In this document: one piece after another, positions 1 to 4,789 of the stretch | How positions within the stretch are numbered: position 1 is the stretch's first letter | Layout of the letters: each line of letters begins with the position of its first letter | From: Pseudomonadota bacterium | Lineage (GTDB): Bacteria; Pseudomonadota; Gammaproteobacteria; Burkholderiales; Methylophilaceae | DNA length: 8,088 nucleotides | Direction of reading: 5' to 3' | Assembly (NCBI GenBank): GCA_023459535.1 | Contig: JAEWTK010000179.1 | Coordinates: 1-8,088 of the forward strand | Program-made: the position numbers and the translations under genes | The notes under the pieces: generated by a model | What the model saw: only the letters and a program-made list of their open reading frames with translations | What the model was told of the DNA's origin: nothing | Database searches by the model: none

Positions 1-244
1 ACCCACCTTTGCCCTTGGGATTGAGAGATGAGGTCGCGCTTTCAATCCCATATCCTGCATGTTGCACTGCCAATTTCAATTGATCGAGTGACGTCAATTT
101 TTCGTCGAATTCCACGGTGGCCTCGCCGGTGCCAAGCGACACATTCACGCTATTAACTCCGTTAATTTCTTTAAGTGCAGAGCCCACACGGTGGCTGCAG
201 CCGCCGCAAGTCATTCCTGTTACTTTCAGTTTTTCTGTTTGCAT
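1..244 (-). CDS. Heavy-metal-associated (HMA) domain protein, CopZ-like, C-terminus cut by window edge
   Basis: The 81 codons visible here read as a ferredoxin-like HMA domain. The metal-binding loop GMTCGGC lies at residues 10-16, and the two cysteines at 13 and 16 would bind Cu(I) or a similar soft ion. The length up to about residue 70 matches a free-standing copper chaperone (family length about 65-70 residues). The frame then continues through a Gly/Lys/Pro-rich stretch (residues 75-81) to the window edge. It could therefore be a chaperone with a short tail, or the first domain of a longer protein such as a P-type ATPase or mercury-type transporter. The start at 244 is supported by an AAGGG ribosome binding site 8 nt upstream. 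It is the last visible gene of the minus-strand metal cluster, 62 bp after the methyltransferase-like gene. The HMA domain is certain; full length and partner are not. Confidence 0.9.
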   Translation of the reverse strand, partial: MQTEKLKVTGMTCGGCSHRVGSALKEINGVNSVNVSLGTGEATVEFDEKLTSLDQLKLAVQHAGYGIESATSSLNPKGKGG

Positions 245-258
245 GAAGGTATCCCTTC
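245..258 (-). promoter_or_regulatory. Small inverted repeat covering the ribosome binding site of the HMA gene
   Basis: The mRNA has GAAGG, a GAUA loop, then CCUUC immediately before the AUG. The 5' arm is the Shine-Dalgarno sequence, so a 5-bp stem would hide the ribosome binding site. The repeat is seen directly. Regulation of translation is inferred, and the stem is short. An alternative is a half-symmetrical protein-binding site. Confidence 0.4.
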
Positions 259-306
259 TTGAATTATTGAGTTGGAGCCAATTTTAATGAAATGTTATGT
301 ATGTGT

Positions 307-951
307 TTACCTGATAAGCTTTGGGAAAAATGCAGGTGTCATTGTCTCGTAGCTGGTGTAAGCATCCCCAAATTCCGTGCGTGCTTCTCTCTCTTCTCGT
401 TTGGCGAGACGTATGTACATGAATACGAGAATCGGGAACATAACGAGTGTAAGCAGGGTCGGCCACTGCAATAGAAAGCCGAACATGATTAATATGAACC
501 CCATGTATTGAGGGTGGCGAATATGCGCATAAGGCCCTGTTGTTGCAAGGCTATGTGCACGTTGCGCAGTGTAGAGCCCCTGCCAAGCCGAGGCGAGCAA
601 CCAGAAGCCTGCACCAATAAGAACGATACTTGCGATGTGAAAAGGCCCAAAATGTGGATTTGCCTCCCAACCAAACATTATCTCCAGCAAGTGGCCTGCA
701 TCATGAGATAACCAGTCGATTCCGGGGAATCGCGTCGAAAGCCAGCCGGAAAGTAAGTAAATTGTGAGTGGGTAGCCGTACATTTCGGTAAACAGCGCGA
801 TCATAAAGGCTGAGAAAGCACCGAACGAGCGCCAGTCGCGCTTGTTCTGTGGTTTTGCGAAACTGAAAGCAAAAATGATGAATACCAGGGAATTAATGAT
901 CACCAAAGACCACAAGCCATAACCGGAATCTGTTGAGTGATTCATTTTCAT
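307..951 (-). CDS. Isoprenylcysteine carboxyl methyltransferase family (ICMT/PEMT-like) membrane protein
   Basis: A 214-residue integral membrane protein. Hydrophobic segments lie near residues 12-32, 45-70, 105-125 and 150-180. The family signature is GPYAHIRHPQYMG at 139-151, followed by the C-terminal acidic/aromatic stretch EREARTEFGDAY (187-198) ending in a Pro-rich tail. In this superfamily the RHPxYxG region and the following Glu-rich segment bind S-adenosylmethionine, and the membrane part holds a lipophilic acceptor. Bacteria generally lack prenylated-protein substrates, so the real acceptor is unknown. The ATG at 951 is chosen over in-frame ATGs further upstream because AAGGAGAG precedes it and it overlaps the stop of the DUF2933 gene by 4 nt (ATGA), which implies translational coupling. 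The family is clear; the reaction is not. A role linked to metal stress is inferred only from the neighbours. Confidence 0.88.
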   Translation of the reverse strand: MKMNHSTDSGYGLWSLVIINSLVFIIFAFSFAKPQNKRDWRSFGAFSAFMIALFTEMYGYPLTIYLLSGWLSTRFPGIDWLSHDAGHLLEIMFGWEANPHFGPFHIASIVLIGAGFWLLASAWQGLYTAQRAHSLATTGPYAHIRHPQYMGFILIMFGFLLQWPTLLTLVMFPILVFMYIRLAKREEREARTEFGDAYTSYETMTPAFFPKLIR

Positions 952-1205
952 CTCTCCTTGTTTGATTCGTTCGATGCGTTGCCTGGCCCATGACTTCCAT
1001 GGCCATGGCCGCCATGCATGAATATGTGCATCAAGGGACAGGCGAGCAATAATAACCATATCCCATATGCTGATAGCCAACCGAAGAGGTGTGCCTTATG
1101 CTCTGTAACGAGAAAATATCCAGCGATTAGAAAGAAGGCAATGAACACCCATTTTGCCTTTGATTGTTGCAAGTCAGCATTATGCGAATCATGTTTATGC
1201 ATCAT
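948..1205 (-). CDS. DUF2933 family small His-rich membrane protein
   Basis: An 85-residue protein. It has a His-containing N-terminus (HKHDSH, residues 3-8), two probable membrane helices (about 19-34 and 42-58) and a C-terminal PLMHIFMHGGHGHGSHG segment (57-73) typical of DUF2933. The His/Met-rich tail is a plausible metal-binding surface. Members of this family often lie near copper-resistance genes; their biochemical role is not established. The start is ATGATG at 1205/1202, with AAGGAG 6-7 nt upstream; the ATG at 1205 overlaps the preceding stop as ATGA. The gene's own stop overlaps the next start the same way, so it sits in a tightly coupled block. Confidence 0.85.
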   Translation of the reverse strand: MMHKHDSHNADLQQSKAKWVFIAFFLIAGYFLVTEHKAHLFGWLSAYGIWLLLLACPLMHIFMHGGHGHGSHGPGNASNESNKER

Positions 1206-1924
1206 TTATTACTCCTTGCGTTAAGTTGCGCTGGCATGAGTTGTCGCCACATGAGATGTTCATAGACGCCAGCCCAATACATGCCAAAGGTAAAGGCGAA
1301 AAGTAACTCCTCCAGCGGGATACCGAGCAACTGAATTCCGGTAAGTGCCGTCAGGTCCCACACACTTTCGATATAACCGGGTGTGCTCACTATCAGAGCG
1401 ATAAAAAAGACTGAGTAGTAAATGAGAAACAGAAGCCCCCCGATCCAGGTCTTGGCTTTCAGGTCAGGGCGGCAGGCAGTGGTCGCTATTGCCCCCACTG
1501 CCATTGCGATAATGGCAGGATAGATCGGGCTCCACGGTAGGAAATACAGCGCCAGAAAAACGACTACAGGCGAGAAGAGAGCCTTGTAGTGATGGCGGTG
1601 CAAGGGTAGATGTTTTTCTGGTTCAGGGACGCCAATATCGCTGCGGTGAGTGAGGATGGAATAGAGCACGGAACCTACGCCACTGATGCCGAAGACAAAA
1701 ATCAGGCTTTCCAGATCGAAACCGGTTCTCTGTGCAAAATCAAAAAGTGTAGGCGGATTCCAGTATTCCGGAACAAACAGCGGCTCGGTCAGACCGAAAG
1801 GAGTGGTCGCCAAGCTGATGCGCCACATGGTCTTGCGGCGAGTAGGAAATGCGATAAACAGCACAATCCATGGAATCAGGAATAGCAACGCCCACACAAG
1901 CCAGACATATTGAAACGGAATCAT
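1202..1924 (-). CDS. Lycopene cyclase domain (CrtYcd-type) membrane protein
   Basis: A 240-residue, strongly hydrophobic protein with about six or seven membrane segments, built as two weakly similar halves. The first half has PEYWNPP (52-58) and FDLESLIFVFGISGVG (69-84). The second has IPLEELLFAFTFG (202-214). The acidic residue followed by a hydrophobic/aromatic run in each half (E72; E205-E206) matches the (P)xEExxFF-type motif of heterodimeric/fused lycopene cyclases. Classical members close the end rings of lycopene in carotenoid synthesis, but no crtE, crtB or crtI gene is visible here and the neighbours are metal-related. True cyclase activity is therefore doubtful. The start at 1924 is preferred to one at 1948 because it forms an ATGA overlap with the DUF5676 stop. 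The gene ends in an ATGA overlap with DUF2933. Family assignment is fairly sure; function is open. Confidence 0.8.
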   Translation of the reverse strand: MIPFQYVWLVWALLFLIPWIVLFIAFPTRRKTMWRISLATTPFGLTEPLFVPEYWNPPTLFDFAQRTGFDLESLIFVFGISGVGSVLYSILTHRSDIGVPEPEKHLPLHRHHYKALFSPVVVFLALYFLPWSPIYPAIIAMAVGAIATTACRPDLKAKTWIGGLLFLIYYSVFFIALIVSTPGYIESVWDLTALTGIQLLGIPLEELLFAFTFGMYWAGVYEHLMWRQLMPAQLNARSNK

Positions 1925-2190
1925 GATGTTTTTATTAGGTTGTAGCACCCTGCAAAAAGGGCACCGATTAGAAAACCGGTCAGAGCGATATTGAACAGCC
2001 CTAAGGCCAAACCCGCTAAAGTCATGGGTCTTTCAACGATAAGTGTGCTTATGTCAATGTGCGTCCATGAGTTGACGAAGTCGACCGTAGCTTGCGGGTA
2101 CAGATAAATCGCCAATGCGCATACAGCACTAATAATTACGGCGGTCAGTGCCGTTGCACTACCGACCCGCCAAGGGTTGAGTGTGTCCAT
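1921..2190 (-). CDS. DUF5676 family small membrane protein
   Basis: An 89-residue protein with an N-terminal membrane helix at about 13-32 and a second helix near 58-82 (GLALGLFNIALTGFLIGALF). The short linker contains one His and an Asp/Glu pair. Size, two-helix layout and setting match DUF5676 membrane proteins, which are often found beside copper- or silver-handling genes. No activity is known. AAGGAG precedes the ATG at 2190. About 168 bp separates it from the DUF411 gene, so it may start a sub-operon or be read through. It is followed by the lycopene-cyclase-domain gene with a 4-nt overlap. Confidence 0.75.
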   Translation of the reverse strand: MDTLNPWRVGSATALTAVIISAVCALAIYLYPQATVDFVNSWTHIDISTLIVERPMTLAGLALGLFNIALTGFLIGALFAGCYNLIKTS

Positions 2191-2358
2191 GATCTATTCT
2201 CCTTTTCATTATTGAGTCCTGCCTGTTCTTTCTTGACTTTACCAGCAATGAATGAGTGCCAGTGATTGTTCGAGATGCGGACAACTCCAGTTAATTGCGT
2301 CGGCCGCTTTGTCCTGTAAAATCTTTCCCCAATGTGTCTGATGTTCCATGTCATGCCC
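2191..2358. other. Intercistronic gap between DUF411 and DUF5676 genes
   Basis: A 168-bp gap, much longer than the other spacings in this cluster. It could hold an internal promoter for the DUF5676 block. I see no convincing -35/-10 pair and no strong terminator. A minus-strand open frame crosses it but overlaps the start of the DUF5676 gene, has no ribosome binding site and lacks any recognisable composition. Confidence 0.35.
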
Positions 2359-2790
2359 TCATTCGACCGAAAACACCTTAAGTGCCGCTTTCCCCTTGGG
2401 AATGCTATATACCGTCAGCGTGCCCTTTTCCATTTCGCCCATTCCAGGCGAATTCATCGGCATGCCAGGCACACTAATGCCTATAATTGCCGGCTTTGCT
2501 TCAAGGATTTTGTTGAAGGCAGCTACAGGTACGTGACCCTCAAGCACATGGCCATTAATCAGTGCCGTATGGCAACTGGAAACCAGTGTAACGCCGTAAC
2601 GTTTCTTGATACTATTCATATCGTTCTGATTGATAGCATTAACCACAAAGCCGCTCTGCCGCAGATAATCGACATATTTCTCGCAACAACTGCAGGTCGG
2701 GCTTTTATATAGGGTGACGGCCGGTCCGCCCATGGCAACGGCTGAATTGAGCAGCATCAAGGAAATAAAAAGTTGCTTCCAGTATTTCAT
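2359..2790 (-). CDS. DUF411 domain periplasmic metal-binding protein
   Basis: A 143-residue exported protein. Residues 1-20 form a signal peptide (KYWKQ, then a hydrophobic core, ending near AVAM). The mature part opens with a thioredoxin-like beta strand and the cluster PTCSCCEKYVDYL (31-43; Cys 33, 35, 36). SSCHTALINGHVLEGHVP follows (71-88; C73, H74, H81, H86), then a Met/Pro-rich PGMPMNSPGMG (108-118). This is the DUF411 pattern; the family is linked to copper and is often called a putative metal-binding or CopG-like protein. The Cys and Met motifs suit Cu(I) binding in the periplasm. The start at 2790 has AAGGAAAC about 6 nt upstream, and the gene lies 18 bp after the DUF2231 gene, so the two are probably co-transcribed. 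Confidence 0.9.
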   Translation of the reverse strand: MKYWKQLFISLMLLNSAVAMGGPAVTLYKSPTCSCCEKYVDYLRQSGFVVNAINQNDMNSIKKRYGVTLVSSCHTALINGHVLEGHVPVAAFNKILEAKPAIIGISVPGMPMNSPGMGEMEKGTLTVYSIPKGKAALKVFSVE

Positions 2791-2808
2791 GATTGTTTCC
2801 TTTTAAAC

Positions 2809-3384
2809 TTAATGCGAATGCTTGTGTTGTGAGTGGTTCTGTGGCGGAGTATCAGGTATGGCCTGCGACCGAACGTTATCTTCATCTTCGTGCATAACAT
2901 GATCGTGGCCCTGCAAATGCTCCAGCACCTCTACTTTCGGCAAAGACATCACGCCAAGTCCATGCCGATAGACCAACTCCCCGCCATGCCAGGCTGTAGT
3001 AGCAACCAAACCCCACGCGACTATGATTGCGCCGACAAACCACCATACAGGGAGTGAATCCACCTTGTTGCGCCAAAGGTCCCAGCCTGCAAGGATTGCC
3101 AATCCTGCCAGAGTTCCTAGTGCCCAGTCGCGGTGTATCAACATGGCAACATGACTGGCATCATCATGGTCAACGCTGTTAAATGCCTGCCAACCGAAGT
3201 AGACCGCAAAAAATGCTGACAAAGCCCCAATCCACAAGGTCGTATGGGCAAGGGTGGCACAGTGGACAGAACAAGGATTGCCCCTGGTGAGCCTTGCCGC
3301 CAGATGAAATAAAGCTGACAGGCTGATCAGTGCTATCGGGAAATGCACCAGCATTGGGTGCCAGTTAGGGATTATTTCAGGCAT
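2809..3384 (-). CDS. DUF2231 domain membrane protein with His-rich C-terminal tail
   Basis: A 191-residue protein. It opens with HPMLVHFPIAL (9-19), the DUF2231 hallmark, and has about four membrane helices (roughly 12-31, 46-65, 88-103, 113-132). GGELVYRHGLGV follows at 134-145, also typical. The last 35 residues are soluble and rich in His, Asp and Glu (HLQGHDHVMHEDED near 156-169, HSQHKHSH at the end) and could chelate metal. The family is sometimes proposed to bind haem through the conserved membrane histidines; this is not proven here. The start at 3384 is chosen because AGGAAAAC lies just upstream; extending to 3432 adds 16 residues that would run into the hairpin at 3420-3441. It sits between the Met-rich gene (66 bp upstream) and DUF411 (18 bp downstream). 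Confidence 0.87.
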   Translation of the reverse strand: MPEIIPNWHPMLVHFPIALISLSALFHLAARLTRGNPCSVHCATLAHTTLWIGALSAFFAVYFGWQAFNSVDHDDASHVAMLIHRDWALGTLAGLAILAGWDLWRNKVDSLPVWWFVGAIIVAWGLVATTAWHGGELVYRHGLGVMSLPKVEVLEHLQGHDHVMHEDEDNVRSQAIPDTPPQNHSQHKHSH

Positions 3385-3419
3385 TTGTTTTCCTATATTG
3401 TTCGATAAAAACCAGTCCG

Positions 3420-3441
3420 CGGGCAGGGCCAAGCCTGCCCG
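3420..3441 (-). terminator. Intercistronic hairpin after the Met/His-rich gene (possible partial terminator)
   Basis: A perfect 8-bp stem CGGGCAGG/CCTGCCCG with a 6-nt loop, starting 10 nt past the stop codon of the Met/His-rich gene. On the minus strand a run of five T follows only after about 8 nt (3411-3407), so it is not a textbook terminator. It could attenuate transcription or protect the 3' end of the first message, giving more of the first protein than of the later ones. Confidence 0.5.
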
Positions 3442-3450
3442 GTATTCCGG

Positions 3451-3849
3451 CTAGTGTTGGTGCTTGTCGCCAGATTCCGTCATGGGCATGCAGTCCATGT
3501 TCATCATCATGTGATGTCCTTCCATCATCTGGCTCATCATGTCGTCCATGAGTTTCTGGTGCTCATACATCCAGTCCCTGTGTTCATCCATCGACATGTC
3601 CGTCCTGGGTTTCATGGATTGCATATGTTCCATGGTTTCCTTCATCATTTTCATATGTTCGTCCATTAATTTATGGCGCTCAGAACCCTTGGCGGCTTCA
3701 GCCTGTTTCAGCTTTTGCTTTGCCTTCAGAACTTGTTGAGTCATCTGACGCTGGAACTCATCTTGGCCAGCGATTGCGGAAAGCGAAATGACACCGATGC
3801 TACAGGCGGCGATGGTGGCAATCATTTTGTGAATCGTTTGTTTTTTCAT
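3451..3849 (-). CDS. Met/His-rich periplasmic protein, probable copper-binding, family not recognised
   Basis: A 132-residue protein with a signal peptide (KKQTIHK, hydrophobic core about 10-24, likely cleavage after AIA at 25-27). The mature part has a predicted charged helix (about 30-80, many Lys/Glu/Gln, coiled-coil-like). A Met/His-rich half follows: HMKMMKETMEHM at 65-76, MDDMMSQMMEGHHMMMNMDC at 101-120. I count 22 Met and 9 His after the signal. Such clusters typically bind Cu(I)/Cu(II) or silver in the periplasm, so a metal buffer or sponge is likely. I could not name its family. The ATG at 3849 is preferred to a TTG at 3855 because AAGGAA lies 9 nt upstream of the former and only 2 nt from the latter. 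It is the first gene of the cluster and is followed by a hairpin, suggesting it may be made in excess. Confidence 0.85.
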   Translation of the reverse strand: MKKQTIHKMIATIAACSIGVISLSAIAGQDEFQRQMTQQVLKAKQKLKQAEAAKGSERHKLMDEHMKMMKETMEHMQSMKPRTDMSMDEHRDWMYEHQKLMDDMMSQMMEGHHMMMNMDCMPMTESGDKHQH

Positions 3850-3883
3850 GATCAATATTCCTTATTCGTTTGAAAATTTACAG

Positions 3884-3902
3884 GTATTCCCCTTGGAAGT
3901 AC
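3884..3902. promoter_or_regulatory. Imperfect dyad containing CCTTGGAAGT, candidate operator proximal to the metal cluster
   Basis: GTATTCCCCTTGGAAGTAC reads as a partial palindrome (6 of 9 pairs match) located 35-53 bp upstream of the first start codon of the metal cluster. A second copy of its core lies 139 bp further upstream. The TTCC...GGAA layout resembles operators of MerR-family metal sensors, but the usual spaced -35/-10 pair around it is not evident, so the assignment is tentative. Confidence 0.35.
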
Positions 3903-4026
3903 TGCGCAATGCTCGTGGCATCTGGAACATGACTGATCCTGATACGCATGACACAGCTGACGGCATACTCCGTGCGGGTAGTGTTTTGATGAATAGACTG
4001 AGACATTGCCCCTCCTCTGCTACAGC

Positions 4027-4039
4027 ATTCCTTGGAAGT
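4027..4039. promoter_or_regulatory. Second copy of the CCTTGGAAGT motif
   Basis: ATTCCTTGGAAGT repeats the core of the element at 3884-3902, two bases shorter in the centre, with a TTCC-TT-GGAA dyad. On the minus strand a TTGAAA lies just upstream with a 19-nt spacing to TAGCAG, a layout loosely like a MerR-type promoter. The -10 is poor. Confidence 0.3.
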
Positions 4040-4098
4040 GGTTTCAATTGCGTCGAGTGATTTGGAACTTGCGAACTAGCGTTGAATGCGTGTCAGCC

Positions 4099-4119
4099 AA
4101 ACATCAAACATCAAACATC
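4099..4119. repeat. Three perfect tandem copies of AAACATC
   Basis: A 7-bp unit (AAACATC; GATGTTT on the other strand) occurs three times with no mismatch. It lies in the gene-free stretch between the metal cluster and the Cys/His-rich exported protein gene. It could be a binding array for a regulator or a simple slippage repeat. Confidence 0.75.
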
Positions 4120-4206
4120 GAACGAAACCATTGATGGCCAGAATGTACTGAGGTCGGTATCTCGGTGGGCAGTATCCTGAGCTGTCGCTCTGAACGTGTT
4201 TATGCC

Positions 4207-4228
4207 CTGAAGGCTAAGCGACCTTCAG
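4207..4228. terminator. Hairpin just past the stop of the Cys/His-rich protein gene
   Basis: A perfect 7-bp stem CTGAAGG/CCTTCAG with an 8-nt loop begins 2 nt beyond the stop codon of the minus-strand gene. No T-run follows on the minus strand, so it is at best a weak or factor-assisted terminator, or a 3'-end protecting structure. Confidence 0.4.
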
Positions 4229-4230
4229 CA

Positions 4231-4635
4231 CTAGGCTGGAGTCGATCGAGGCGGGTGGTAAAGTGATACGAAGATTGCGTCAGGGACTACTGCCGATGGA
4301 GCGGCAGCTATGATGACAGCACTAATTACATCAACAATGCTGATGATCAATGGAATGACCGCTTGTGTAGTGCTTAAGTAGCAAAAGAAGCACTTGTCGC
4401 AAGGAGAACTCTTGGTTTGATGACCGTCGGTGTGATGTTGGTTGCAGTTCGAGGATAATTGGACCTGATGGTGCACAAAATCAGAATTTGCATCTGATTC
4501 GTTTATGATGGTATGCATTTCCAATTTCTGCCCATGTGCTTGGCACGCAGGCATCACAACTGCCGCCATTCCCTGTATTGGAAGGCAGATTAGTATGGCA
4601 AATGTCGTAACGAATCGGGTAAGGTTGGAATGCAT
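4231..4635 (-). CDS. Small exported Cys/His-rich protein, DUF2946-like
   Basis: A 134-residue protein with a signal peptide (hydrophobic core about 9-20, likely cleavage after GMA near 22-24). A soluble part with many His follows (H34, H41, H56, H57, H67, H68, H71), then the cluster PCDKCFFC (78-85; Cys 79, 82, 85), a hydrophobic segment near 91-118 and the terminus YHPPRSTPA. A CxxC/His region, one membrane helix and a PPR...PA end resemble DUF2946 and similar proteins found beside Cu, Co, Zn or Cd resistance genes. This is an impression rather than a confirmed family hit. The ATG at 4635 gives a clean signal peptide; a GTG at 4650 would add five residues. Neither has a strong ribosome binding site. 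It lies upstream of the main metal cluster on the same strand, about 380 bp away. Confidence 0.75.
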   Translation of the reverse strand: MHSNLTRFVTTFAILICLPIQGMAAVVMPACQAHGQKLEMHTIINESDANSDFVHHQVQLSSNCNQHHTDGHQTKSSPCDKCFFCYLSTTQAVIPLIISIVDVISAVIIAAAPSAVVPDAIFVSLYHPPRSTPA

Positions 4636-4755
4636 ATTTTCATATTGCACTTAAATTATCGTTCATGCAACGGAGTGGATGAAATTAAGAAGAACAGATT
4701 TATAAAAGAGCAAATTATTGGTTTTTTAGGAGGCAAAAGCTGAGTTATTTGCCCT

Positions 4756-4772
4756 TTAAATGAATGATTTAA
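4756..4772. promoter_or_regulatory. AT-rich palindrome upstream of the lipoprotein gene
   Basis: TTAAAT-GAATG-ATTTAA is a perfect 6-bp inverted repeat with a 5-nt centre, ending 17 bp before the lipoprotein start at 4790. It lies in the divergent intergenic region shared with the Cys/His-rich gene. It could be an operator or overlap a -10 region. No specific regulator is suggested. Confidence 0.3.
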
Positions 4773-4789
4773 CTTGTCCTGGAGGGATG

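Larger units (their letters stand above)
3850..4230. other. About 380 bp without a gene, upstream of the metal cluster
   Basis: No frame here has a credible start, ribosome binding site and protein-like composition. Short open frames on both strands (for example 3848-4060 plus, 3862-4047 minus) carry no motif I recognise. The stretch should contain the promoter of the minus-strand metal cluster. It holds two copies of CCTTGGAAGT, a triple AAACATC repeat and a hairpin near its right end, listed separately. I could not identify a convincing -35/-10 pair. It might include decayed remnants of a former gene, but nothing proves that. Confidence 0.5.

Noticed and set aside
1202..1924. Interpretation as part of a carotenoid biosynthesis operon
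   Set aside because: No phytoene synthase, desaturase or geranylgeranyl diphosphate synthase gene is present, and all neighbours are metal-related or small membrane proteins.
2145..2354. Minus-strand open frame of 69 codons across the DUF411/DUF5676 gap
   Set aside because: It overlaps the start of the well-supported DUF5676 gene in another frame, has no ribosome binding site and its composition is not protein-like.
3862..4047. Minus-strand open frame of 61 codons in the gene-free stretch
   Set aside because: No ribosome binding site, no motif, and it covers both copies of the CCTTGGAAGT element; a decayed gene cannot be shown.
3850..4230. Insertion sequence remnant or attachment site
   Set aside because: No transposase fragment, terminal inverted repeats or target-site duplication could be recognised.
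4740..4763. Seven-codon leader frame (CTG start) after AGGAGG at 4728-4733
   Set aside because: A CTG start is rare and the AGGAGG could be chance in an A/G-rich stretch; nothing else supports a leader peptide.
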